Positions 10,859 through 23,444 are shown, counted from the stretch's first letter. The stretch is DNA of 64,000 nucleotides from Monilinia fructicola (GCA_008692225.1 VICG01000012.1:868001-932000); one strand, 5' to 3'. Notes: a model not told the origin generated them from the letters alone. Made by a program: numbers and translations.

Positions 10859-13329
10859 GGATGTTGGGGTAGGGAGAGGCCAAGGGAAGAGTGGGAGAGT
10901 GAGGGAAGAAGGTGTTTGTTCTGGAAGAGAGGAGAGACGGTCGGTATTGCAAGCAACAAAGCTCGGGAAGCTTTATACCGTTCGTTATGATTTATACGAT
11001 TTGAAGAATTAATGTACTTACTAGTCAGTTTTTATTGCTTATTTACTTAACAAATATCTACTACGAGATAGAAATAAATACTAGTTTCCCCTCCAAGTCC
11101 AAGTCCAATGCCAACTCTAGTATCTCATCAATCTTTTGAGAGATTTTGTGATCTATTCCAATCAGTCATCAAGAAATTTAGTCTCGGTATAGAATTCATG
11201 AGGCCAATCCTGCTTAAAAAGATAATTTCAAAGCAGATCTGACAGCTTAATAGTTTTCCAGCCTCCACTAGCCTAGAAAGGATCAAGGGCCAGAAAAAAA
11301 GATATAAAAATGATTGCTAGCCTATCAATAAAAATGTCGCCTGTTTTGTAAGATCTTACAACCCAATGCTTGTGACTCGCCTCATTAAACCACTATTAAT
11401 TAAACAAGCAGGTGAAATGAAATTACAGCCAGGGTAATCAATTTCAAGGATTTCACAGCCAGTATCAACTTTGTTTTGATTTCAAGATCGAAAATAGTCT
11501 GCAGCTCCAGTGTTGCCGACGAATTCAAGATTCCTCGAGAAATTTCTAGTGACAACGATTAAAATATATGCGCTAGACGCATCCGCGTTGTCGATACAAG
11601 ATACCTCGAAAATTCATGCGAGTGCCCAAGGAAATTCCGATTTGAGAAAGCTAGCCTGTTGTTCAATTAACTACACAGAATCTTGTCCCGAGGTAAGTTA
11701 CCCGGCGAAGGATCTCGCACACCTTTTGCGAACCGTCGATGATTTGCCATTTGATGCAATCAATCTCAGGAGATCACAGGCTGGTAAACACTGTATATCA
11801 CCACAGGCTTGGGCTTCATGCAACTTTCACTACCATAGAAATGGAGAGAGATGTTAGAGGAAGAAGTTCAGAGAACGATCATCAGGTTTGAGGCGTCGGC
11901 AAAAGCGTCATCCAGAGCGGATCAGATTTGAATATTTAGCGTACTGATAAGACACAAGATATGATGGATTGAAGAAACTAGGGAGAAACCGGCGACAGGA
12001 GTACAGGCCGTTTGTTTTCATACCTTGCGTTTAATTTCAAACAGAATTCATTCGGTATCTGTCGAGGGCTTGGTGGGTTTGTTCAATCCTACCAAGAGAA
12101 AACTAAAGTATTGACTGTATCTGCGAGAACAACATATATTGGGTCCACCAATGTCTATCAGAATATCACTTGATCCGACAGTCATTCTCATGACTGGAAT
12201 TATGATAAGAAATGCTCTAATTCAATCGTGACGGGGAAAACAAATTGCTAAAGACTAGAATCATTTGCATCCAAGATCTGCAGAGAATCAACTGCACCAC
12301 CACCATTTGTTCCCAGAGATGAGTGCACCAGGTGCCAGCTTGAAAACATGACATCGTGTTGGTCAGCCAGATATCGTGGAAGACTTTATTCCGCCTTGCA
12401 GAAAGAAGCAGCTTTCCTTTTGACAAGATTTTTAGACATCGAAGAAGAAGGAAGTAGATTGAACATGGATGTCGAAAGATGTAAGCCATCCGAGTTCTGT
12501 CGAGAGGGTGGGTGTAGGTTACTCGAGATTTCCAACATGATACTGATATTCTAGAGATTCTAGAAGTAAGCACATTCGGACGTGAGATATCGTTTGTGTA
12601 TCCAATACACAAATACTGTAGTCGTTGTAGACTTGACGGTGTTTGTTGAATGACATGTACTGTACTCAGATTTGCGTTTGGGATTCGGATGAGATAAAAC
12701 TAATGGGCTGGGGTTCATCATTTCACCTCGCTTCAACGATGGGCCTGGTGGACCCGCGCACCCGTGATCAGATACCTCAAAAAAAGCCATGACTTTCAAA
12801 TTCCCCCTTCACCATTTACAACTATCATCATCAGTCCACGGGTGGTCACGACAATGACAATGACCACGAATACGGTAGATTTTACGTCGTAAGGTCGAAA
12901 TACTATACTGTGACCCTTGATCTTGATCTGATTGAGTTTCTAGTCGATTATGGGGGAGCTTTCCAAGTGGGCGCGGATCCAAAGGAAATGCAAGGTTAAT
13001 TACTGATTGAAGCATTCTCGAAATGTGCCTGCGTACAATACCTCGATGTGTTCTCTTCTGGCCAATCGCCGCATTTGGGATACTGGAGTGACGCGGTCCC
13101 TCTAGGAAAGTAACTTATTGATTTCTTGTTTGATTTGCCCATTTCCTACTGTTACTATGTTTTGGCGCAGAGCATTTTCCTTTAACCCCTCAGCTTGAGT
13201 TACAAACGTGATGGCAGGAAACAAACCAACTCTTCATCATATGGATGTGAGTGCTACCCTCCAAATCCAGCGTCTACCCTCAGCCCTAAACTATAATCCC
13301 CAACCCCAACGCCCCCTTTGACTTCTCGG
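10859..13329. other. Intergenic region, no confident gene
   Basis: About 2.5 kb between the LysM gene and the glutathione S-transferase-like remnant. The only frame worth noting is a Cys-containing one at 11510-11857 (see findings). Others lack start context, family signature and codon bias. Confidence 0.45.
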
Positions 13330-14040
13330 AGGGTTTGGTGTCGGGTTCAACATAGTTTACCGCTTTCGCAAACCTGCCCACGATGCTATTGCCTCTTCTC
13401 GTTAGCCCAAATCTCTTAAAGCTCTGAGCCCATATGGTAAGGCCCGAGTTTTCGAACCCGGTGCCGTGAATGGCAATCGATATATTGTTGAGAGTGATGT
13501 TATATGCACATGTTTCCTTCGCAAGTTTGAGAACCAAGATAAACTGGGGTTATATATTGGTGATTCGATCAGAGATGAAATCTCCAATTCTTTGAATCCT
13601 GCCACATTGGGTCAATCGGCTTATTTATACTTTTCGACGATTTCGATGTAATCAGGAACGGAGTTGCCAATTAGTTCGCTTGACCTGAAATAGGGGACAT
13701 TTATAAAATCTTGGACGGGGAATTGAAGAGTGCGCCGAAAGGAGGCTATTTCATAGAGATGAACCCTGGCAATGCTTATATTATGATGGAGTATCATATG
13801 AACTTTATAAAGCATAGGGGCGGGATTGACCTGGAGAATATGTTTCCAAGATTGGATGAGTGGCTGAAGATTGCTTTTAAGAGGCCTGCTTGGAAGAGAG
13901 GCTTGGGAAGGGGCAATGGTTTTTATGACCTTGGTGTCTTTCCCAAAAGAGCTGTTCCGCCTCGAATGGGCGTGGCGTTTGCATTCTATCTCCTTAGCGT
14001 ATTTGTTAAGACGCACATTGTTGAATATCTGAGAAGCTGA
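13330..14040 (+). pseudogene. Broken glutathione S-transferase-like gene
   Basis: Pieces of a soluble GST-fold protein run along the plus strand in two frames. Near 13412-13470 the block SLKALSPYGKARVFEP and then VESDVI match the end of the thioredoxin-like N-domain, where the family has a Pro-Val-Leu loop and a conserved ES(D/N) contacting glutathione. From about 13690 the second frame reads IGDIYKILDGELKSAPKGGY and DLENMFPRLDEWLKIAFKRP, then AWKRGL, which fits the helical C-domain; the stop is at 14038-14040. Between the parts the frame changes near a T4 run (about 13631-13634) and stops TAG and TGA occur near 13672-13683. The extreme N-terminus with the catalytic residue is not found. It is probably a pseudogene, though indel errors could contribute. 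Confidence 0.55.
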
Positions 14041-15255
14041 AAATAGTTTCAATACTATTTCTTCATTCGTGTAAGGCGTTCTCTCGTTTTGATCTATGCA
14101 ATCAATCTGCATACAAATAGAATATGCGGTGAGCCAATACACAGCCTTTCAACCACGGGGCTCCAGAATTTTACTTTCTCTTCAAATTCTGCTATTCGAA
14201 CACTTTCACAAGTTGTTGCGACTGCAATTCTTTCATCACTAGCATTTCTACCCGAAATCACACACTCAAAGGTAATATGGCGACAAACATAAGCCATATC
14301 TACTACGAAATACTCCTCAACTCCAGCGTGTTTACGTCCATTCTCGCTCCCATAACTTTTATATCAATCTGCGCTTCCTATCCCATTTGAAATGGTGGAA
14401 GGATACAACGAGTGGATTCATTAACGTGGCAATTTTCTCTACCTTCCAAGTTGTTTGGTACCTCAGATATGCATGAGTATATATGACAAGAGATGAAATG
14501 ACATTGGGAGGGAATGAAAATCTTGGATGGAGGTTGGATCCATCGTTTTGGATCTTGTGGTTTGGGGTACGGGATGGATATTGATAGGTGATTGATGGAA
14601 TGCTGAAGGATTAATGCGCTGCTTCTGATGTTGGAAGGGCCATGGGAAATTTGGGGGTAGGGATTTGAGGAAGTCGGAAAAGAACGAAGCTAGAATCCAG
14701 TGCTCGGAAAATGATTCGAGTGGTCAACAATTGCGAGGGAAAAATTCAGTGCCTGTTTGAGTTCAAACAACATCGCCATGACTCCTTTAGTTCTGTTACA
14801 GAGCAGGCCGTGCGACATCTCTTGACATGACAGGCAGTTCAGGATCAGCATTGACAATGAAAGAGGAATAAAAAGCAGATGATGCAATTATCAAAGCGAC
14901 TTAGCTGAATTACGGAAACATTGTTGTAAGAGGGGCTTGTGATGCGTTATTAGGCAGAGAGTAAGGAGACCTGCATCAACTCCGCAGAATCAAACGGGGC
15001 TAGTATCTTACAACACCCATGATTTATATCAAAACTAAGGTACCTACCCGCTCAATTCTTGGATGTTTGAGACCAATGGTTCCACTGTTCTAGAAGTCTA
15101 ATGCCCCTAGACCTCACAGCCTCACAACAACTCCACCGGATCGCCCACTATGGCGATCTAAAATCGTGTTTGACATAATCGTGCCGATACTTCCGCAATA
15201 TATCAACTCCAACGCAACCCAGAGTTTTTGTTTCCAAGTCATAAACAAAAACAAA
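14041..15255. other. Intergenic region
   Basis: No gene recognised. Short frames on both strands look random. The last 200 bp before 15256 probably hold the promoter and leader of the membrane-protein gene, with an A-rich ACAAAATG start context. Confidence 0.5.
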
Positions 15256-15873
15256 ATGACTGAATCAAACACAAAGAAACCCTCCGTCGCCATTACCATT
15301 CTTGCGGTTGCAATCTTCATGGGCGTATGCTTTACTGCCCCTTTCATTGCTCTTGATATTATTCACATTCCATATATTTCCCACGGCTTGGCTTCACTCT
15401 TTTCCTGGGTAGATGTGATTTTGTCCCCAATATATCCATTCTGGGCTCCAGTAATTCTCGGCACCTCCATCAAGATTTATCAACACGAACCGTTCCCCAG
15501 ACAAAGACAATGGGCCACTTCATCTATCTTGATGTTGATGCCGCACGTCGGACAAATCCTTACGGATACCTTGCAATTGTTGGGAGTTCTCGGTGAAATT
15601 TGCAGTTTTGGGAGCTGTCGACGTGAATACATCCAAGCTGGATCATTTGCGGTTGTTATTATTGGTGAGGCTATTGGCTTCCCATGGGACGCGAAGATTG
15701 TTCAACGATGGGTCGAGAAGTTGGCGGTACAATGTGAGGAGGAGGCAGAAAAAGATACAGCCACATCTATTGATGATGATATGGAAAAGGGTGTTGTAGA
15801 CCAGCCTTCAGAGGAAGATGTTTACTCGCATGATGTAAAGTCAGGGTTGCACGAGGAGCACATGCTCATCTAG
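15256..15873 (+). CDS. Hypothetical four-helix membrane protein
   Basis: A single-exon frame of 205 residues from ATG 15256 (context ACAAAATGAC) to TAG 15871-15873. An in-frame ATG at 15166 would add 30 residues; I prefer the downstream one for its better context and the polar start MTESNTKKPS. Hydrophobic segments lie near residues 11-35 (VAITILAVAIFMGVCF), 48-75 (a weaker pair around LFSWVDVILSPIYPFWAPVI), 95-115 (SSILMLMPHVGQILTDTL) and 130-150 (AGSFAVVIIGEAIGF). The last 60 residues are acidic and polar, probably a cytosolic tail. I recognise no family. Length, composition and the absence of stops support a real gene. Confidence 0.5.
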   Translation: MTESNTKKPSVAITILAVAIFMGVCFTAPFIALDIIHIPYISHGLASLFSWVDVILSPIYPFWAPVILGTSIKIYQHEPFPRQRQWATSSILMLMPHVGQILTDTLQLLGVLGEICSFGSCRREYIQAGSFAVVIIGEAIGFPWDAKIVQRWVEKLAVQCEEEAEKDTATSIDDDMEKGVVDQPSEEDVYSHDVKSGLHEEHMLI

Positions 15874-16700
15874 TCCACTTCAATCAAGGAAAGGGAGCTC
15901 ATTGAGATCCCTGATCGTAAGGCCTTCGAACATGAGTGCTGTTCGTACCTGAAATTCTCAATGTTGGAAGAACTATGAAGATTGTTCAATTCTTTTAGTG
16001 AATGCATTGGTTCAAGGGATCTCAACATATGACAGTAGCTCAATATATGGAATATTCAAAGAGCTCCTTTATCATTGAGCCAGTCTGAGCTATTGAAAAT
16101 CCTGTGATTGAAATTGAACACAGTCAAACGGCTGCTATCGAAGATAATCTGAATAGAGAAGACAACTGCATCATTAACCGAAGATGAAGTATCATCGAAT
16201 TGTATTGACCTTCGTATTAATTGTGGCGATCTCATTAGCTTTCAGAGACATCATCAAGAAGGCACATCATGTCATGCCATCTGTAGAAATTCGGCGCAGT
16301 CAAGAAAAAGCTTCACATTGAAACCCAAATACTCACAACACATATTATACTGAAGTCTGTCCTTCGCTTACTTTAATCCGTGACAATGTATCGTTCTTAT
16401 ACTCGTCTCGCGCACATTACTCATTCCCGTTTGCGGACCCACGAAATTATTCCCTTCACCCGGAAGTTCAGAGCGGTCTGGTATACAAAGAGCTGCGTGA
16501 AAACCATAAGGCTCCCTTATTCACAAATGCAGTGTTCTTTGTAATATGTTTGTTCCGAACAAAGCCCATCGATGGTCGTACAAAAGTTCCTTGTCTACTG
16601 AAGCCTCGATAACTTCCAATATTGAGGAAATTCGGATTCCACCTGAGTTCCATCGCGAGAAGCCGACCCTAATTTAATCCAGAGAAGAATAGATTGGAAA
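15874..16700. other. Intergenic region
   Basis: No gene recognised in about 0.8 kb between two plus-strand genes. It probably contains the terminator of the upstream gene and the promoter of the downstream gene. Confidence 0.5.
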
Positions 16701-17919
16701 ATGGACGACGCCTCTGAATTTGTACAACAGGCTAAGATTGTTGTGGTCTTCCCAAACATTGGTACGGAAGAGCTGGTGGCTAATGCGGCTCGAGTCATTC
16801 CCGGCGTCAGTGTCCATTTTGTGCAGTGTAGCTACTATTTTAATGATCCTCCTTCAGATGCCTGGGTGAATGAAAGAGATGCCGTCAGCGGAGATGCTTC
16901 CAAATATGTTTCACCGAAGGAAGCAAAAGATGCTCTATCACGATTGATTGCATATCTACGTTCAGATGCATCAATTTCCTGCCTTATGATCCTGGATGAT
17001 AACAGTCTGCCTGGACTTAATGTCGTCGGGGCCATGGAATTAATCGACTTGGACTTTACATTGGTCTCGCCTGCACGCACAGATATAAATTTGAATCGCA
17101 TGCCAAGGTACAGAGGTAAAGAAATGCAACCTGAGTGGTTGGTAAAACTTGAGCTATTGAAAGATCAATGGGATGCATTTGCAATACCTGAAAGAAAGAG
17201 GCTTGAGCTTCCCGCAGGTAAAAACCTATCAGATGTCATTCAGCAAATTATGGCAAAACCAGTTATTTCACCAAGGCTCGCTTCTGATGCCGACGAAGGC
17301 GGCGGCGAAGTGTCAGGTCGCTCTGATGAAGGCTATCAAACCGACAACAGAATTGGAACGAACAACACATTCCAAGCTTTGCCTTTCGCATTCTCAAGCA
17401 TCATTGTTAATTCCCCCTACAGCCAAAACAAAAGCCTTTCTCGAGCGAGGTGCTTTTTCTCCTGGCTCTTTTTCTTCGTCAATATCTTTCCTCACCATAG
17501 TTCTTGTCTATATGATCTACAATATTGCACTAGAATACGAAAACTTTGCCGCTAGTGATGTGACGCACAAGAGGGCCATTCTGGAAGATCCATCGGGATG
17601 GGTAGAAGAGAGTCCGTTTTATGTTTGGACGGCATGGCCAAGGAAACTGGTCAGAATGGCGCTGCCGTACGCTAGCAAGAGAAGACAAGTGAGCGAGGAA
17701 CTTCTGGATACAGTGGAGAAGTGGGTACACACAGAGAGATTTTTAAGGGCGAGTGATCCGGGATGGAAATTCTCGGATGTGCTTCAGAGGTTGCGGCAGG
17801 CGGGATTCATCACTTCCGATCCTGTGAAGAAAGAAGCATCTGAAGTTGTTTCCACATTAGCTTCAACAGTAACCGGGAATGTCGACGATAGGCGTTCAAT
17901 TGGAATGATAGGGGGGTAG
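16701..17919 (+). CDS. Hypothetical protein with a C-terminal membrane segment (two exons)
   Basis: The start is ATG 16701. The first frame must join a second by an intron of length 1 mod 3. The best fit is 17218-17275 (58 bp, GTAAAA donor, CCAAG acceptor), giving about 386 residues; 17317-17422 is an alternative with a weaker GTCGCT donor, giving about 370. The N-terminal half is soluble and alternates beta-like and helical stretches (AKIVVVFPNIG; ISCLMILDDNSLPGLNVVGA), suggesting an alpha/beta fold with a response-regulator-like or Rossmann-like look. A single hydrophobic helix (SISFLTIVLVYMIYNIALEY) follows. The C-terminal 120 residues are charged, with WVEESPFYVWTAWPRKLVRM and a GNVDDRRSIGMIGG end. 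I do not recognise a family, and the fold suggestion is inference from pattern only. Confidence 0.5.
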
Positions 17920-18933
17920 GGATATGGTTCTGAGCTGGTGCTTTGCGCATAGGTCAAACTTCATGTATACAGCTGAGACGTGACTAGAATTGGGAAAGTT
18001 TAAACCCAGTATAAGCCATTCATCGAAGATACAATTGATGGACCAGACAGAATGAAAAAGCATCTTCTCACCTCATTATTGCCCTAAGAGTGTTGTAACA
18101 TAACATCCCAACTTACCACAATCTTCTTCCCTTCTTCCAAATCTCGTTGATCTAACCAAATATCCCTCCCAATCATTCAACTATTCCCCTCGACGGACGT
18201 GAACAACTCGCACCCGAGGCGACCACCAACCTAACCCCATTCGTGCAGAAGCTGGAGTCCATGTCGTGGGAACCCTTATTTCTTCTCAAGACGACCTTGA
18301 AGCGCGGTTGATGGTTAAGTATTCAATACAATATTTCCATCACACCGAATCGGAAACTCGAGACCGAAACGCAAGACACTGAAAGTAAGGTTAGTTCTAC
18401 CCTACCCGCACATGAATGAAAACGCACACGGATCGTCCGATCTTCTCCACATATGATAATCACGACTGACGTGGGCCGCAATGGTCCTCAATGGCGGGAT
18501 ATGCAGGGCCCCCTTTTTCCAGCGATGAGCGGCATTTTCCACTCGAGTAGGATAAGATATTCATGATGTCGTGAGGGGTACTGTGCTAGAGGTCTTTGCA
18601 TCTAAATATCCGCGAGTATTTTTCCGATTCTGCAATGTTACATATATCTCGATTGCTTGACCATATATAGATTTTTGTTTGTTCATACACTGCAGAGTTC
18701 AGATCGTTTATTTCTCGTGAATTTCTTGTGGAACGTTGCTGGGGATTTGTGTTGAGGCTACTTGGGTCTTTCGTTCTGTCAATTGCTTTGCACCCGGTTT
18801 CGTTGTCACACAAGATCACGTATTTTATGATTGAAAAGTCACATTTGGAACTCGATTCTCACGATTCCCGTAGATATATACGCTATCCTGTGTGAGAGAT
18901 AAATTATATTCCCATCAAATTCACAAATTCAAC
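17920..18933. other. Intergenic region, probable alpha-glucosidase promoter
   Basis: No gene recognised. A GC-richer block with GGGCCCCC at about 18507 and several CGG/CCG-containing words lies 0.4-0.7 kb upstream of the alpha-glucosidase start. That is where Zn2Cys6-type or CreA-type sites might lie, but I see no unambiguous motif. Confidence 0.4.
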
Positions 18934-20746
18934 ATGGGATCCATCGTTAGAAGAACAATTGGCGACAGTCATCAGTGGTGGAAGGAAGCCATCGTATATC
19001 AAATATACCCCGCCTCCTATCTCGACACTACGGGATCCGGAGATGATGATCTCAACGGCATCACTTCGAAACTACCATATATCAAGTCACTTGGTGTAGA
19101 TGTAGTATGGCTCTCGCCAATCTACAAGTCTCCCATGAACGATATGGGATATGACATTTCAGATTACCGCGCCATCAACCCCATGTTCGGCACGATGGAA
19201 GATTGGGAACGTAAGCCCATCCCCGAGCCTCCCAAGTCGGCAGACAAAAGAAGCTAACAACCTCCAGGTCTCTGCGCCCAAGCTCACGAACTGGGCCTGA
19301 AACTCGTCATGGATCTCGTCGTAAACCACACCAGCTCCGAGCACCCCTGGTTCCGCGAATCCGTCTCCGGTGGCCCCAACGGAACAAAACGAGACTACTA
19401 CTACTGGCAACCACCCAAAAACGGTAAAGAACCCAACAATTGGGGCGCCATGTTTGGTGGGTCAGCGTGGGAAGCCGACCCGTCGCGCCAGACAGATGAA
19501 TACTACCTCCACGTCTACGACGTCAGCCAGCCCGATCTGAACTGGACGAATCCCGCCGTGCGCAACGAGGTATGGGATATTATGCGATTCTGGCTCGACA
19601 AGGGATGCGATGGGTTTCGTATGGATGTCATCAATTGTATTTCCAAGGAGCCCGGGTTTCCCGATTTCGAAGTCACGGATCCGCGCATGGAATTCCAGTA
19701 TGGCATCAAGGGCAACTTCAACGGACCGCGCGTAAAGGAGTACTTGGAAGAGATGCATCGCGAAGTGCTGTGCTATTATCCCGAAGCATTTACGGTCGGA
19801 GAGACGCCCGGTATCCACGCACCTGACGATGCCATCGGGTTAGTGCAGGGAGGAGAGCCCCTCCAGATGATTTTCAATTTCGAACATGTGTTTTTTGACA
19901 TCCAGCCCGGGAAGAAACCTTTCTTCCCCCGTGCTTCTTGGAATCTAACTGAGCTTAAGAAAATCCTGGGAGGTTGGATGTCATACAACGCCGCGAATGA
20001 TGGCTGGGACTCGTTATATCTCGAAAACCACGACCAGCCTCGCATTCTCGGCCGGTGGGCAAAAAGATACACCGGAATGGAGAGTGCAAGCTGCGAAAAT
20101 GCTAGCCCTATTCCATGCTACCGGTCGAGGAACGGTTTTTATATATCAAGGACAGGAAATTGGCACGGCAAATAGTCGCTGGTGGAAAAACGAAGAGTTC
20201 CGGGACTTGGAAGAGATTAACTTCTTTGCAGCCGAGAAGGCACGCAGAGAGAAGGACTCGAATGGTGAAGAGGTGGATATGACTGATGTTTCCCGTGGAA
20301 TCCAGGGTTATGGAAGAGATAATTCGAGGATGGGTATGCAGTGGGATGATTCTTTGAATGGCGGGTTTTCGAAAGGAAAACCGTGGATTAAAACGAATGA
20401 AGAGTATAAGGAAATTAATGTTGCGGCACAGGATGGGGTTAAAGGGAGTGTGTTGGAGTTTTGGAAAGAAATGATTAAGGTGAGGAAAGGAAATCCGGGG
20501 TTGTGTAAAGGGGGATTTGAACTGGTGGATCAGGAGAATGAGGAGGTTTATGCTTATTTGAGGAAAGGGGAGGGGAAGGAGTATTTGGTAGTTTGCAATT
20601 TCAAAGAGTGGGATGTTAAGTGGCATGTTCTAGTTGAGAAGGGAACACTATTGCTCGGAAGTTATGAGGGGGGCATTGAAAGTAGTGATGCCAGGGAAAT
20701 AAAGTTGAGGCCATTCGAAGGGAGGATATATGTTAGGGATATTTGA
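18934..20746 (+). CDS. GH13 alpha-glucosidase (maltase type), one apparent frameshift
   Basis: An intracellular-type alpha-1,4/1,6-glucosidase of family GH13 that hydrolyses maltose, isomaltose or sucrose-like substrates. No signal peptide is seen. The start [20 protein letters not shown] leads into the hallmark [15 protein letters not shown]. Exons are 18934-19210 and 19268-20746, joined across a 57-bp intron. Catalytic regions are visible: DLVVNHTS (region I), GFRMDV with the nucleophile Asp (II), FTVGETPG with the acid/base Glu (III) and ENHDQPR with the transition-state Asp (IV). Just after region IV the frame shifts by +1 at an A5 run (20061-20065). With four A the protein continues [20 protein letters not shown], then [11 protein letters not shown] as in the family, for about 584 residues in total. 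The 3' end [13 protein letters not shown] is typical. As written the protein is truncated, either by a real mutation or by a run-length error. Confidence 0.9.
20061..20065 (+). other. Frameshifting homopolymer in the alpha-glucosidase
   Basis: A run of five A; four would keep GH13 regions I-IV in frame with the conserved C-terminal barrel end and beta domain. Confidence 0.8.
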
Positions 20747-21188
20747 TAGATGATTAAATCTTTTGGATCTCTGTCACTATTTTATGCAATATTATTATCA
20801 TCCAAACTTAGAATATGAGTGTGAAAGTCATTAGCTCTATTGAATATCAATACCCATGATACAAAATTTCAATCCGCAGGACTGAACCCTAACAAGCACT
20901 ACTTGTTCAATAAACAGGACCATCTTCATAAGATAGTAAGATGTCCCATTATACCATTACACCAAAAATTAAATCATCCCCTCCTGCTAACTTTCATTGC
21001 GACATCCCTCATAAGTCAAAAAACTAGCCAGCTCGCAAAGATGTTTCCAGAATAAAATATAGAAGGTGAGTTCAATATCAAACTCCTTAAGTATTGCTGC
21101 AGTCATACCCGACAATTCATGAAGCTGCGTTTGACATGAGATATTGATCAAGAGCCCAAAAAAGCCGACCCTACCCATCAAATCATTA
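20747..21188. other. Convergent 3' intergenic spacer
   Basis: A short AT-rich spacer between the convergent alpha-glucosidase and DUF2434 genes. It presumably holds both polyadenylation regions. No gene seen. Confidence 0.5.
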
Positions 21189-22755
21189 CTAAACATCAAG
21201 CATACTCCTAATCTGCTGTGGAGGTACTGATATGGAGAAAGTACTATTAGTGCTTGCGCCCTGTTCAGAACCTACTTGTGTCAATGAGCTCGCTTCTGAG
21301 TCTCTGGGTCTTGTTGGATTATCCCTAAATCTTCCTTCGTAAGCCAGATGTTGAGAATTTATCACATCCACAGCCGTCCTCGATGCTTCAATATCCCTGG
21401 TCGGATGACCGATATCTCTTTCATCTCTGGATTGTGATGGTACATCTTCCATTTTAATCGCTCCCTCCAATCCTCTGGTTGTTGGAACTCCGCCTCCAAC
21501 TTCAGAGACATTGGCGGTTATCCTTTCTTGCATGCTTGCTATTTTGTTATCACCGTGCAACCTCCTCCACCATCGCGGCTTTCTTGTATATCCCATTTCT
21601 TCATCTGCTGCTAAATCATGGACCCGTCGCTGCCGAAGCAATTCACGATCCTCATTCGGATTCATATAACCGGCGATCTCGTAGCAGAGTAATATGAGCG
21701 CTATCGGTCCCCAGCCTAAAGGATATACGAATTCCAGTTTCGCATTGATGTTGAGAGGGGATATGGGAAAGTAGAATGAAATTGCTGCGATATATCCAAT
21801 CATGACCAGCGAAAGGAAGAGGGTTAGGATAAATTTCGCGGGAATATTCCTGATGAGGGCAATGAATCGGTTCCAAACTCCCTTTTCATGAGATACATAG
21901 TGATATATTGAGTGTTGCAAAGAGTAAATCGTTGTTAACCATCCCCCCAAAAGAAGGAAAGCAGCCAGTTTGAACCGAATATCAGTAGCAGCCGGTGCAG
22001 CAATAAGATTGCTCTGGTTTAAGTCCCGTTGCTTTTCAAAGGAACTCCACGATCTTGGTATGACGAGTAAGAAGTTCATCCAGAAAAAGAGGTAGAAGAC
22101 CAACGGAATTATCAGTTCAATTTTGGTCCGTCTATCGTCATCCCTGAGCGCACGTCGATTTTCGGGTATGTCAAGCATTTGTCTCTCTTGCCAACTGCCC
22201 CCAATGTCTTACACTCTCCCACACGGCGGCCATTGTTGCTGGTAACATCAAGAACCAGAAAAAGTTCGTTAAAGCAAAAGGTAACTCGGGTAAAAAGTAT
22301 CTGTCAACATCCACAGTACTTAGGCCGCTTATACCTCCACAAGTTCCAATTATAAGCATCCAATACCACTGCCATCTTCTGCTAACTGCACGGAATCGTT
22401 TTCGAGGCGATATCCTTGTTCGGCTGTGTTTTCGTAGATTAATCAGTGTGAACATAATACTGATCAGAAACAAAATTCCCATAGAGAGGCCAATCTTGGA
22501 CCGCGCTCCCATCGACAGGATTGGAGAATAGCATGATGTGCTGTTAAGAAATGTGCCGTTTTGCAGTAAATGAGGGGTAAAGGGCTCGAAGAGAATGAAG
22601 CAGAGGGATCCATTGGAAAATGTACCATTGGAATAGTAAGTATAATTCCAATGTTGCAATGTTGTGAGGTTATAATGCACTCCTTCGATAAAAGTATCGC
22701 TGGAATTGCTACCAGGTGGAAAGGGTATCAGGTCGCGATTATCCAAGGAAACCAT
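21189..22755 (-). CDS. DUF2434-family multi-pass membrane protein, one apparent frameshift
   Basis: A fungal-specific membrane protein of unknown function, DUF2434 family by recall. The start ATG is at 22755. The first 80 residues are Asn/Thr/Ser-rich with several N-glycosylation sequons and FLNSTSCYSPIL, implying a luminal or extracellular N-terminus. Helices follow, with the family blocks RRWQWYWMLIIGTCGGISGL, DVDRYFLPELPFALTNFFWF and MAAVWESVRHWG. The frame then breaks at a G5 run (plus-strand C5, 22198-22202). With four G it reads HWGSWQERQMLDIPENRRAL and continues into DDDRRTKIELIIPLVFYLFF, as the family expects. The central region ends with YMNPNEDRELLRQRR, a conserved motif. The last 120 residues are a polar, disordered tail. 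About 520 residues after correction. Confidence 0.82.
22198..22202 (-). other. Frameshifting homopolymer in the DUF2434 gene
   Basis: Five C on the plus strand; four would fuse the two overlapping frames into one continuous family-typical protein. Confidence 0.78.
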
Positions 22756-23444
22756 AACGAAAGAACAATCAATGGTCCTGCAGCTTGCATCGAATAGGTA
22801 TTCACAGGTCCGGGACTTCCTCTGGATTCTGGGGAGGGGATCAATAAAAGCACATTATATTCATTGACACGACCTTGAAACTGAAGTTGTAAGTTGTATT
22901 GTATTGTATTGATTTCAAGATAAGAGTATGGAATGGATGTTGATAAGTTATCCATGGATTGTTAAGCTGACATGCTTTAGTTCTATAGGAAATCCGGATA
23001 TTCCGCTCAAGGTACCCGCAACTGCTTCATATGAAGTCGTTGTTGAACGGCTCAATTGTGTTTGAAGACTTTCACTGGTTAATCCATGATATGCATATAG
23101 AGAAGTCGATTCCAAACTCGATATTATTTTTGATGTCTTATGGTGGAAGTTGGAGAAGAGGGCAAAGAGTGAAGCAGTGAAGTGAAAAGAGAAATGCTAA
23201 GAAGCTCAAGCTTTACTAATTATTTACTAATCAATGCAGTCCATACTACTTTAGTACAAGTCCATCCAGTCCCGCATGGTCCGTGCATTCATTTCCCCAC
23301 GGTGTCAGTCAAAAGCTCCATGACAATTACTCTGTCTGATCATTGGTGTTCGAGGCCCCCTTCTCTCTTCATAGAACGAGCCATTGGATATTGGAGACAT
23401 CATTGACAGATGTATAATCAAACAAATTCCATCATACACTTACG
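22756..23444. other. Divergent promoter region between DUF2434 and COG5 genes
   Basis: About 0.7 kb shared between two diverging genes, so it must contain both promoters. No gene is recognised in it. Short frames at 22728-22955 and 23182-23406 have no family resemblance. Confidence 0.5.

Noticed and set aside
13621..14142. 173-codon minus-strand frame
   Set aside because: Antisense of the glutathione S-transferase-like segment, whose plus-strand translation matches a family.
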